DNA of 5,324 nucleotides from Bacillota bacterium (lineage in GTDB: Bacteria; Bacillota; Bacilli; Lactobacillales; Enterococcaceae), in contig JAEWFE010000059.1 of the NCBI GenBank assembly GCA_023389005.1, forward strand, positions 1 through 5,324. The letters are read 5' to 3'. A program made the translations under genes and the position numbers. Below the pieces are notes generated by a model. The model saw only the letters and a program-made list of their open reading frames with translations, ran no database searches and had not been told where the DNA came from. This document shows, in pieces, positions 1 to 5,324 of the stretch. How positions within the stretch are numbered: position 1 is the first letter of the stretch; each line of letters begins with the position of its first letter.

Positions 1-826
1 CCACCCCCGTTTGGATTGATCGACCTTTTTTACGACGCGGACGGTTATCTTTGCTAATGAAGTAATAACCGACAACTAAAAGCATCGAGAAGATAAAGAC
101 TAAGGTACTTAAAGCATTAATTTCTAAGCTAATCCCTTGACGTGCCCGTGAATAGATTTCTACGGACAATGTTGAAAATCCATTACCAGTCACAAAGAAA
201 GTAACCGCAAAGTCATCTAAGGAATACGTAAAGGCCATAAAATAACCAGCAATAATCCCTGGTGATAGAAATGGCAGAATAATACGCATTAAGACTTGAC
301 GATAATTCGCACCCAAATCAAGGGCTGCCCGAATCATACTATCATTCATTTCCTGTAACTTTGGCAAAACCATTAGCACCACGATTGGAATACTGAAAGC
401 TACGTGTGAAAGTAAGACACTGATAAAGCCAAGACTAAAGTTACTGAACAAATTGCCAATCATCGTAAAGAAAATTAAGAAACTTGCACCAATAATAACG
501 TCAGGAGAAACTAACAAGATATTATTTAAACTCAATAATGTCGTGCGGCTTTGACGTCTCTTCGTATAATAAATCGCCATTGCACCAAAAGTTCCAATCA
601 TCGTCGCAATCAAAGCAGATAAAAAGGCTAGTAAAAATGTGTTTAACACAATGATAATCAAACGCGTATCTGACCACAATGTTTGATAGTGTTCCCAGGT
701 AAAGCCCGTGAACTTATTCATGGTACCGCCTTTATTAAAAGAATAAAAGATCAAGTAAAAAATGGGCGCATACAAAATGATAAACACTAAAGTTAAATAA
801 ATTTTCGAAAAGAGGTTTTTCTTCAT
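1..826 (-). CDS. potC: Spermidine/putrescine ABC transporter permease PotC (3' end cut by window edge)
   Basis: One of two inner-membrane permease subunits of the polyamine importer; it should pair with PotB to form the channel energised by PotA. I translated it by hand: 275 codons stay open to base 1 with no stop, so the C-terminus is missing. About six hydrophobic segments are visible (near residues 8-28, 56-76, 107-125, 133-155, 186-210, 238-257). The cytoplasmic EAA loop that docks on the ATPase lies at about 159-186 (AALDLGANYRQV, then LP). YSLDDFAVTFFVTG near 201-214 is typical of PotC. After the last membrane segment comes a basic tail (PRRKKGR), and PotC proteins are usually about 255-280 residues, so little is probably lost. 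The ATG overlaps the potB TGA as ATGA, and a strong site (AAAGGAGGGG) precedes it, which suggests translational coupling. The specific polyamine cannot be read from the sequence. Confidence 0.93.
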   Translation of the reverse strand, partial: MKKNLFSKIYLTLVFIILYAPIFYLIFYSFNKGGTMNKFTGFTWEHYQTLWSDTRLIIIVLNTFLLAFLSALIATMIGTFGAMAIYYTKRRQSRTTLLSLNNILLVSPDVIIGASFLIFFTMIGNLFSNFSLGFISVLLSHVAFSIPIVVLMVLPKLQEMNDSMIRAALDLGANYRQVLMRIILPFLSPGIIAGYFMAFTYSLDDFAVTFFVTGNGFSTLSVEIYSRARQGISLEINALSTLVFIFSMLLVVGYYFISKDNRPRRKKGRSIQTGV

Positions 827-1632
827 TTTTTAGCCCCTCCTTTACGTTTTTCTGCGGTTAACATCATGACAATGAACATCGCTACAATCAAGACGACGCC
901 AATGGTTGAACCCATTCCCCAGTTTTGCGTCACTAAGAAATGCTCTTCAATGGCTGTGCCTAGCGTAATCACTCGGTTTCCACCAATCAAACGTGTCAAC
1001 ATAAAAAGTGACAACGATGGGATAAAGACCGCTTGAATCCCACTTTTCACCCCATTTAAGGATAGAGGGAAAATCACGCGTCTAAATGTTTCGAAATTAT
1101 TGGCGCCTAAATCGCGACTCGCATTTAACAACGAAGGATTGATTTCTTCTAACGCATTGAAAATTGGCAAAATCATAAACGGCAATTCAATATAAGTTGC
1201 AACCGTCATAAAACTAAAATCGGTAAACATGATTTGAACCGGAACAATGCCAAAGAATGAAAGGAATTGATTAATACTACCATGAATCCCAAAAATACCA
1301 ATAAATGCATAGGCTTTAAGCAATAAATTAATCCATGTAGGTAAAATAATCAAAAGTAGCAACAAATCTTTGTGCCGTAATTTCGTTAAAAAATACGCTG
1401 TTGGATAACTAATCAAAAGAGTGGTTAAGGTAATTAAAAAGGCATACCAAATCGAATTCAGCGTCATCATTAAATACTTGCCTGATGTAAAGTAAGTCGC
1501 ATAATTAGCGAAGGTGAAATGCCCACTAATATCAAAAAAGGACTGATAAATAATTAATAATACTGGGGCAATGACAAATAAAAGCAACCAAGCAACATAC
1601 GGAATCGCATAAATTTGTTTTAATTTGCTCAA
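823..1632 (-). CDS. potB: Spermidine/putrescine ABC transporter permease PotB
   Basis: The other membrane permease of the polyamine importer. The 269-residue protein begins with a short basic stretch (MSKLKQ) and has about six hydrophobic segments (roughly 8-30, 57-80, 88-116, 140-160, 195-213, 240-260). The binding-protein-dependent permease EAA loop is clear at about 162-190: EEINPSLLNASRDLGANN, ending in FPL. Its length is normal for PotB. The tail is basic (EKRKGGAKK). The start codon is TTG, 12 bases after the potA stop; the site AGGGGGA at 1640-1646 overlaps that stop codon and sits 7 bases from the TTG. No ATG with a usable site competes near this position. The stop shares four bases with the potC start. 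PotB rather than PotC is assigned from gene order (A-B-C) and from the LPTWINLLLKAYAF segment around 97-110, as I know the family; other spermidine/putrescine-type permeases are close relatives. Confidence 0.94.
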   Translation of the reverse strand: MSKLKQIYAIPYVAWLLLFVIAPVLLIIYQSFFDISGHFTFANYATYFTSGKYLMMTLNSIWYAFLITLTTLLISYPTAYFLTKLRHKDLLLLLIILPTWINLLLKAYAFIGIFGIHGSINQFLSFFGIVPVQIMFTDFSFMTVATYIELPFMILPIFNALEEINPSLLNASRDLGANNFETFRRVIFPLSLNGVKSGIQAVFIPSLSLFMLTRLIGGNRVITLGTAIEEHFLVTQNWGMGSTIGVVLIVAMFIVMMLTAEKRKGGAKK

Positions 1633-1639
1633 CTTCTCT

Positions 1640-1646
1640 TCCCCCT
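1640..1646 (-). promoter_or_regulatory. Ribosome binding site setting the TTG start of potB
   Basis: Read on the minus strand this is AGGGGGA, 7 bases upstream of the TTG at 1632-1630. It overlaps the TAG stop of potA (1647-1645), so ribosomes ending potA could reload directly on potB. It is the main reason to accept a non-ATG start. Confidence 0.7.
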
Positions 1647-2730
1647 ACTCTTCATAGCTTTCTAAACGAGCGTCAAAGTCTTCTTCTGATTCGTTAAAAC
1701 GCATGACATGGATATCTTCTGGCTCAAAGTATAATCCAATCTGGCTGCCTACTTTTGCCTTACGAGTAGAGTGAACCATCCATTCATTGCCATCTTCATC
1801 ATAACAAATGATCTCATAGTGAACGCCTCTAAATAGCTGCGTATCTACTTTGACAACTAATTTTCCTTTGTCCGCTGTGGTCAAGGTCAAATCTTCCGGA
1901 CGAATCACAATTTCAACGGGTTCATTTGGACGCATCCCACCGTCGACACATTCAAATTCTTTACCGACAAATTCAACCTTGTAATCTTCAATCATCGTGC
2001 CATTGACAATATTACTTTCCCCAACGAAATCAGCTACAAAATGATTGATTGGTTCATCGTAAATATCTACTGGCGTACCACTTTGAACAATTTCCCCTTT
2101 ATTCATGACAAAAATTTCATCACTCATCGCCAAAGCTTCTTCTTGGTCGTGGGTAACAAAGATAAAGGTAATGCCTAGTCGTTGTTGCAATTCGCGTAAC
2201 TCATACTGCATATCTGTGCGCAACTTCAAATCAAGTGCCGAGAGTGGTTCATCCAGTAATAAGACTTTTGGTTCATTAACAATCGCTCGGGCAATCGCTA
2301 CTCGTTGTCTTTGTCCACCAGACATTTCGCTAATTTCACGTTGTTCATAACCGGCTAATTGTACTAAGCGTAAAGCCTCAGTTACTTTTTTGGCGATTTC
2401 ATCTTTTGGTAATTTTTTAATTTTAAGTCCGAAAGCAACATTTTCAAATACATTCATATGTGGAAAAAGCGCATAATCTTGAAAGACGGTATTCACTTGA
2501 CGTTGGTTCGCTGGAATATCATTGATACGTTTACCTTCAAAGTAGACATCGCCTTCAGATGCTTCAGTAAACCCTGCAATAATGCGTAGGATAGTCGTTT
2601 TTCCACATCCAGAAGGACCAAGTAAGGTATAAAATTTACCCGCCTCAATTTCAAAGCTTATGTCTTTTAAAATCGTTTCATCATCATAGCGTTTCACAAT
2701 ATTTTTAAACGTAATAATGCTATTTGACAA
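1645..2730 (-). CDS. potA: Spermidine/putrescine ABC transporter ATP-binding protein PotA
   Basis: The cytoplasmic ATPase that powers polyamine uptake through PotB/PotC. With the start chosen here it has 361 residues, normal for PotA. All nucleotide-binding motifs are present: Walker A GPSGCGKT (38-45), Q-loop Gln84 in VFQDYALFPHMNV, signature EMSGGQRQR (135-143, Met where Leu is usual), Walker B VLLLDEP (156-162), D-loop SALD (164-167) and the switch His194 (VTHD). From about residue 235 comes a C-terminal TOBE-type regulatory domain, with VIRPEDLTLT recognisable. I start it at the TTG at 2730 because AAGGGAG lies 8 bases upstream and the protein then begins MSNSIITFKNIVKRYDDETIL, as expected for this family. 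A longer reading from TTG 2760, or from the ATG at 2748, adds 10 or 6 residues without a well-spaced site. It is the first gene of the pot operon. Related Fe3+ or sulfate importers share the motifs, but the sequence style and the PotB/PotC neighbours fit polyamines. Confidence 0.94.
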   Translation of the reverse strand: MSNSIITFKNIVKRYDDETILKDISFEIEAGKFYTLLGPSGCGKTTILRIIAGFTEASEGDVYFEGKRINDIPANQRQVNTVFQDYALFPHMNVFENVAFGLKIKKLPKDEIAKKVTEALRLVQLAGYEQREISEMSGGQRQRVAIARAIVNEPKVLLLDEPLSALDLKLRTDMQYELRELQQRLGITFIFVTHDQEEALAMSDEIFVMNKGEIVQSGTPVDIYDEPINHFVADFVGESNIVNGTMIEDYKVEFVGKEFECVDGGMRPNEPVEIVIRPEDLTLTTADKGKLVVKVDTQLFRGVHYEIICYDEDGNEWMVHSTRKAKVGSQIGLYFEPEDIHVMRFNESEEDFDARLESYEE

Positions 2731-2738
2731 TCTCAAAT

Positions 2739-2745
2739 CTCCCTT
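2739..2745 (-). promoter_or_regulatory. Ribosome binding site deciding the TTG start of potA
   Basis: AAGGGAG on the minus strand, 8 bases before the TTG at 2730-2728. The upstream ATG at 2748-2746 runs directly into this site and has no properly spaced site of its own, so the internal TTG is preferred. Confidence 0.7.
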
Positions 2746-2751
2746 CATCTT

Positions 2752-2779
2752 TCTTGGCAAATTATTTTTCTTGCCAAAA
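2752..2779 (-). repeat. Inverted repeat / hairpin just upstream of the potA ribosome binding site
   Basis: TTGGCAA (2754-2760) and TTGCCAA (2771-2777) are perfect complements separated by 10 AT-rich bases. In the pot transcript the stem can extend by a U-G and a U-A pair to 9 bp (2752-2779). It ends about 6 bases before the ribosome binding site and does not cover it. No U-tract follows, so it is not an intrinsic terminator. As DNA it could equally be a protein-binding dyad. Function is unknown. Confidence 0.55.
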
Positions 2780-2795
2780 CATTCTTTTTCATCTC

Positions 2796-2814
2796 GCTGC
2801 TTGAATCAAACAGC
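2796..2814 (-). repeat. Hairpin in the predicted pot 5' leader
   Basis: On the minus strand this reads GCTGTTTGATTCAAGCAGC. It folds into an 8-bp stem (one G-U pair) with a 3-base loop. It lies between the predicted pot promoter and the second hairpin at 2752-2779. Neither strand has a T-run after it, so a terminator is unlikely. It may be a leader structure affecting mRNA stability or initiation, or chance. Confidence 0.5.
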
Positions 2815-2866
2815 ATACTCATTAAGTTTAGGGCTTTAAGTCAAAAAATACAAGCAAAAAACGTAG

Positions 2867-2894
2867 ATTCTAGCTATTTTTTTCAGAGAATCAA
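2867..2894 (-). promoter_or_regulatory. Candidate sigma-A promoter of the potABC operon
   Basis: On the minus strand: TTGATT (-35, 2894-2889), a 16-base spacer, then TAGAAT (-10, 2872-2867), matching the consensus at 4 of 6 and 5 of 6 positions. Transcription would begin near 2860, giving a leader of about 130 bases with two hairpins. A weaker alternative further downstream is TTGTAT, 17 bases, TAAACT. No promoter has been shown experimentally. Confidence 0.5.
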
Positions 2895-2907
2895 AAATCA
2901 TTTTCTA

Positions 2908-2917
2908 CAATATATTG
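2908..2917. promoter_or_regulatory. Perfect 10-bp palindrome between the divergent promoters
   Basis: CAATATATTG is fully self-complementary. It lies about 13 bases upstream of the pot -35 element and about 11 bases upstream of the reductase -35 element, so one bound protein could influence both directions. The core fits the inner part of the NrdR-box pattern CwATATwG-type dyads, but the flanks do not fit and no second box sits at the usual spacing, so I do not assign a regulator. AT-rich palindromes of this length also arise by chance. Confidence 0.35.
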
Positions 2918-2928
2918 ACCAAAGATGG

Positions 2929-2956
2929 TTGCACGTTTTCTAAGCTGTGTTATGAT
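2929..2956 (+). promoter_or_regulatory. Candidate extended -10 promoter of the yhdH-coaB-coaC operon
   Basis: TGTTATGAT at 2948-2956 is an extended -10 element (TGn followed by TATGAT, 5 of 6 to consensus). A weak -35, TTGCAC (2929-2934), is 16 bases upstream. A better-looking TTGACC at 2915-2920 is 30 bases from the -10, too far to serve it. The start would be near 2963, leaving a leader of about 27 bases before the ATG at 2990. Confidence 0.6.
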
Positions 2957-2977
2957 AAAAAGAAAACGCATTACTTT

Positions 2978-2984
2978 GAGGTGA
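2978..2984 (+). promoter_or_regulatory. Ribosome binding site fixing the reductase start
   Basis: GAGGTGA ends 5 bases before the ATG at 2990. The reading frame is open further upstream, to a TTG at 2915, but that region contains the promoter elements, and translation from there would add 25 residues absent from the family. Confidence 0.7.
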
Positions 2985-2989
2985 ATGTC

Positions 2990-3979
2990 ATGAATCCAAA
3001 CTATTCATTTTTACAAGTCAAGCAAGTCAATGAACAAGTCGTATCTTCTATTGAACAAACCTGCTTACGTGATTTAAACGAAGGCGAAGTAGCAGTAAAG
3101 GTCGACTATTCAGATATCAATTATAAAGATGCATTAGCGCTCAAAACCAATGGCGGTGTGATTCGTCAATATCCGATGACACCAGGTATTGATTTAGCGG
3201 GGACAGTCCTTGCTTCCAAAGATTCCCAATGGCAAACAGGACAAAAAGTACTTCAAACCGGCTATAGTCTAGGGGTTAGCGCACTAGGCGGCTTTAGTCA
3301 AATCCAAATTGTCAAAGGGGATGAACTGGTTGCTTTACCTGAGGATTTAGAGTTAAAACAAGCCATGCAATTTGGTACAGCTGGCTTTACCGCTGCCCTA
3401 GCCGTTTTAGCTATCAAGGAACAAGTGACTGATTTAAACGCACCGATTGTGATTACTGGTGCAAGTGGCGGTGTGGGGAGTATCGCTGTGGGTTTACTTG
3501 CTCGTCTAAGGTTTAAGAATCTGATCGCCCTTTCTAGAAAAGAGGCCCCTTGGTTAATCAACTTAGGTGCTACAACCATCGAAAATCCCAATCTTTGGGT
3601 ACCGGAAAAAATCAAGCCTTTAGCCAAACAAAAAATAGCCGGCGTCATTGATACAGTAGGCGGCGACTTGTTAAGTGCATTAATTCCTCAAGTACAATAT
3701 GCTGGGGCTTTAGCTTTATGTGGAAATGCCGGCGGGATCAAGCTCCAAACAACTGTCTTGCCTATTATTTTAAGGGGGATTAAAATAATAGGGATTGATT
3801 CGGTCAATGTACAGATGCCTAAACGAATCCAAGTTTGGGCGTTCTTATCAAGTCACCGTCAGCTTTTAGACAAGTTACCAATCAATGAAATCACTCTTGA
3901 ACAAATTCCTGAAGTAGCGCATCAATTATTAGCGGGACAACATCAAGGAAGAACGATTATTCATATAGGGGAAGCATAA
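2990..3979 (+). CDS. yhdH: YhdH/AcuI-family NADPH-dependent reductase (acryloyl-CoA reductase / quinone oxidoreductase-like)
   Basis: A zinc-independent medium-chain dehydrogenase/reductase, probably cytoplasmic. Characterised AcuI/YhdH relatives reduce acryloyl-CoA to propionyl-CoA with NADPH; the substrate here is not proven. The 329-residue length fits the family (about 324-330). Visible motifs: SDINYKDALAL (41-51), PMTPGIDLAGTV (62-73), GTAGFTAALAV (129-139), the nucleotide-binding turn TGASGGVGS (156-164), then IDTVGG and, near the C-terminus, QGRTIIHIGEA. The pattern follows E. coli YhdH closely along its length, including LRGIKIIGIDSV where YhdH has LRNVRLQGVDSV. There is no structural-zinc cysteine cluster. 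The ATG is chosen from GAGGTGA just upstream and agreement with family N-termini. It appears to lead an operon with coaB, which starts on the next base after its stop. A perfect 13-bp inverted repeat lies within the coding region at 3761-3792. Bacillus YhfP-type quinone oxidoreductase is an equivalent family name. Confidence 0.87.
   Translation: MNPNYSFLQVKQVNEQVVSSIEQTCLRDLNEGEVAVKVDYSDINYKDALALKTNGGVIRQYPMTPGIDLAGTVLASKDSQWQTGQKVLQTGYSLGVSALGGFSQIQIVKGDELVALPEDLELKQAMQFGTAGFTAALAVLAIKEQVTDLNAPIVITGASGGVGSIAVGLLARLRFKNLIALSRKEAPWLINLGATTIENPNLWVPEKIKPLAKQKIAGVIDTVGGDLLSALIPQVQYAGALALCGNAGGIKLQTTVLPIILRGIKIIGIDSVNVQMPKRIQVWAFLSSHRQLLDKLPINEITLEQIPEVAHQLLAGQHQGRTIIHIGEA
3761..3792 (+). repeat. 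Perfect 13-bp inverted repeat inside the reductase gene
   Basis: CCTATTATTTTAA (3761-3773) and TTAAAATAATAGG (3780-3792) are exact reverse complements around the 6-base spacer GGGGGA. In mRNA this gives a 13-bp stem whose loop, with the adjoining AA, resembles a Shine-Dalgarno sequence (AAGGGGGA, 3772-3779). It encodes P-I-I-L-R-G-I-K-I-I-G and includes AGG and two consecutive ATA codons, usually uncommon in AT-rich lactic acid bacteria. No T-run follows, so it is not a standard terminator. Function is unknown; chance is possible. Confidence 0.7.
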
Positions 3980-4738
3980 ATGAAAGTATTAATTACAGCC
4001 GGTGGGACAAGCGAACCCATCGATCAAGTCCGTTCAATAACCAATCATGCAAGTGGCGCCTTAGGAATCGAAATCGCCAAAGTATTTTTACAAAATGGTG
4101 TAACGATTGACTATGTCGTAACTAAAAGTGCCAAAAAGCCGGCAGCAGATGAACACTTGAAGATGCATTTAGTCAATAGCACGCAAGAAGTCTATGATTG
4201 TCTAAAGCAACTCTTAACAACCCAAAAATATAGCGCAGTGATTCATACCATGGCCATTAGTGATTTCACAACGCAAGCTAGCCTTTCAATTGAGGCCTTA
4301 ACCACTGCTTTAAACCAAGCTTACCAAGCAAAAGATCAGTTAAAAGAGGAAGATTTATTAGCACTTTTTTCATCCATGGCAAATCCTACAGCGAGTAAAA
4401 TCTCTTCTAAAACAAAAGGCTTGGTTTTAAGTTTACAACCTACGCCAAAAATAATTCAGTCCATTAAGCATTGGCAGCACACAACCGTACTTTTTGGTTT
4501 TAAACTATTAGCCAATGTCACACAGGAAAAATTACTACAAGTCGCCCGCAATAGTCTTGAGAAAAATCAGGCGAACTTTGTTATTGCAAATGATTTAAGC
4601 GAAATCGATACACAACAACATCACGCTTATCTATTAGATTCAACCGGTAAAGTCATTGCTCAAGGATATCAAAAGTCCGAAATCGCCCAAATGATTTTTA
4701 AGCAATGGCAACAAATTTATCAACAGAAAGAAGAATAG
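3980..4738 (+). CDS. coaB: Phosphopantothenate-cysteine ligase CoaB (monofunctional)
   Basis: Joins 4'-phosphopantothenate to cysteine, using CTP in bacterial enzymes, to give phosphopantothenoylcysteine for CoA synthesis in the cytosol. The 252-residue protein is a stand-alone synthetase of the streptococcal/enterococcal kind, not the usual CoaBC fusion. The N-terminal Rossmann nucleotide site is ITAGGTSEPID (5-15), followed by VRSITNHASGALG (17-29); Arg18 and Asn22 match E. coli Dfp Arg206 and Asn210. HTMAISDF (89-96) matches the GCAAVADY strand, KISSK (140-144) the KIKK loop, then LQPTPKII (152-159), VLFGFKLL (170-177) and ANFVIANDL before the C-terminal part. The ATG directly abuts the preceding TAA (TAAATG), with AGGGGAA at 3967-3973 six bases upstream, so translation is probably coupled to the reductase. 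coaC follows after 6 bases. No key residue looks lost. Confidence 0.94.
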   Translation: MKVLITAGGTSEPIDQVRSITNHASGALGIEIAKVFLQNGVTIDYVVTKSAKKPAADEHLKMHLVNSTQEVYDCLKQLLTTQKYSAVIHTMAISDFTTQASLSIEALTTALNQAYQAKDQLKEEDLLALFSSMANPTASKISSKTKGLVLSLQPTPKIIQSIKHWQHTTVLFGFKLLANVTQEKLLQVARNSLEKNQANFVIANDLSEIDTQQHHAYLLDSTGKVIAQGYQKSEIAQMIFKQWQQIYQQKEE

Positions 4739-4744
4739 CTATTG

Positions 4745-5287
4745 ATGAAAAAAAGAATTATACTAGGCGTTTCAGGTAGTATCTCTGCTTATAAAGCTGC
4801 CGATATTACCAACGAACTAACCAAATTAAATATCGAAGTCGATGTTATTATGACGCACAGTGCGACTCAATTTATTACCCCACTGACCCTCCAATCACTT
4901 GCTAAACGTCAAGTGCATACAGATGTTTTAGAAGAAGCTGATCCAAGTGTGATTAATCATATTGAATTAGCCAAACAAGCAGATTTATTTTTAGTCGCGC
5001 CAGCAAGTGCGAATATTATCGGGAAGTTTGCGAATGGGTTAGCCGATGATTTGCTCTCAACGGTTCAATTAGCTATCCCCCCAAAAACGCCTAAACTGAT
5101 TGCTCCTGCGATGAATACGCAAATGTATCAACATCCAGCAGTCCAAAAAAATCTTGCCTATTTAAAAGAAATTGGCTATCATGAAATCACCCCTCGCGAA
5201 AGTTTACTTGCTTGTGGTGACTATGGTAAAGGCGCTTTAGCTACAGTTGAAACGATTGTAGATGCTGTGATTGAAACGCTCAAATAA
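4745..5287 (+). CDS. coaC: Phosphopantothenoylcysteine decarboxylase CoaC (monofunctional)
   Basis: An FMN-dependent decarboxylase that turns phosphopantothenoylcysteine into 4'-phosphopantetheine, the step after CoaB. The 180-residue length is typical of stand-alone CoaC in the HFCD flavoprotein family. Motifs: the flavin-binding loop VSGSISAYKAAD (9-20), the catalytic His72 in NHIELA, APASANIIGKFANGLADDLLST (85-106), the substrate-binding PAMNTQMY (121-128, with Asn124; Tyr replaces the usual final Trp) and the active-site lid CGDYGKG (157-163) with Cys157. These correspond to E. coli His75, Asn125 and Cys158. I use the ATG at 4745; a TTG at 4742, immediately before it and in frame, is better spaced (8 versus 11 bases) from the weak AAGAAG site at 4728-4733, so the protein may have one extra residue. 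The CoaB stop is 6 bases upstream, so the two are almost surely co-transcribed. HFCD relatives such as lantibiotic decarboxylases are excluded by context. Confidence 0.94.
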   Translation: MKKRIILGVSGSISAYKAADITNELTKLNIEVDVIMTHSATQFITPLTLQSLAKRQVHTDVLEEADPSVINHIELAKQADLFLVAPASANIIGKFANGLADDLLSTVQLAIPPKTPKLIAPAMNTQMYQHPAVQKNLAYLKEIGYHEITPRESLLACGDYGKGALATVETIVDAVIETLK

Positions 5288-5310
5288 AAAGGAAGAAAGG
5301 AAAAATAAAG

Positions 5311-5324
5311 TTGAAAAAAAGCAA
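5311..5324 (+). CDS. Start of a further gene, cut by the right edge
   Basis: TTGAAAAAAAGC would encode M-K-K-S, and AGAAAGG at 5294-5300 lies 10 bases upstream with no terminator between it and coaC, so it would be the next gene of the same operon. Only four codons are visible and function cannot be read from them. As I recall, a membrane protein of the ECF-transporter substrate-binding type often follows coaC in related cocci, and a Lys-rich start fits a membrane protein, but that is only a guess. Confidence 0.45.

Noticed and set aside
2105..2350. Plus-strand open frame of 81 codons
   Set aside because: It lies wholly antisense to the conserved ATPase core of potA (signature and Walker B region). 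The Ser/Lys-rich translation has no recognisable features and there is no convincing start site.
2796..2814. Intrinsic terminator in the intergenic region
   Set aside because: The stem has no T-run on either strand and lies between divergent genes, where no terminator is needed.
2899..2913. Possible CodY box (AATTTTCWGAAAATT-like) near the promoters
   Set aside because: Only about 10 of 15 positions match, with all but three matches in one half, so it is too weak in AT-rich DNA.
2905..2920. NrdR box around the CAATATATTG palindrome
   Set aside because: The inner 10 bases fit, but the outer three on each side mostly do not. No second box is present at the usual distance, and no ribonucleotide reductase gene is nearby.
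2915..2989. A 25-residue N-terminal extension of the reductase from TTG 2915
   Set aside because: It would cover the extended -10 promoter and the ribosome binding site, and family members do not have it.
3298..3648. Minus-strand open frame of 116 codons
   Set aside because: It is antisense to the well-conserved reductase gene, and its translation resembles no family I know.
5077..5087. C6A5 run in coaC containing a C_CCA_AAA slippery heptamer in frame
   Set aside because: A -1 shift would reach a stop within three codons and cut the protein before its PAMN and Cys motifs. I saw no obvious stimulatory structure, so it is probably just Pro-Pro-Lys codons.

Overview
The window looks like chromosomal DNA from a low-GC Gram-positive bacterium of the order Lactobacillales, most likely Enterococcus or a close relative. 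Three things suggest this: the AT-rich composition with purine-rich Shine-Dalgarno sites, frequent TTG starts, and a pantothenate-to-CoA branch with separate coaB and coaC genes (most bacteria have one fused coaBC; streptococci and enterococci have split genes). The genus is an inference from protein style, not a search result.

Layout. Left half, minus strand (1-2730): three genes of a polyamine (spermidine/putrescine) ABC importer, transcribed potA -> potB -> potC towards the left edge. potA is the ATPase; potB and potC are the two membrane permeases. potC has no stop before base 1, and a substrate-binding-protein gene (potD) would be expected just outside. The genes are tightly packed: 12 bases between potA and potB, and a 4-base ATGA overlap between potB and potC.

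Middle (2731-2989): a 259-base divergent intergenic region. It holds a candidate sigma-A promoter for each direction, a 10-bp perfect palindrome between them, and two hairpin-forming inverted repeats in the predicted pot leader.

Right half, plus strand (2990-5324): a YhdH/AcuI-family NADPH-dependent reductase, then coaB (phosphopantothenate-cysteine ligase) starting on the base after the reductase stop codon, then coaC (phosphopantothenoylcysteine decarboxylase) 6 bases later. The first codons of another gene with its own ribosome binding site follow at the right edge. CoaB and CoaC catalyse consecutive steps from 4'-phosphopantothenate to 4'-phosphopantetheine. The reductase, whose characterised relatives act on acryloyl-CoA, appears to be the first gene of the same transcript.

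I see no mobile element, tRNA, rRNA, CRISPR array or clear intrinsic terminator. The genes belong to known families. The less ordinary signals are non-coding: a perfect 13-bp inverted repeat inside the reductase gene and the structured divergent control region.
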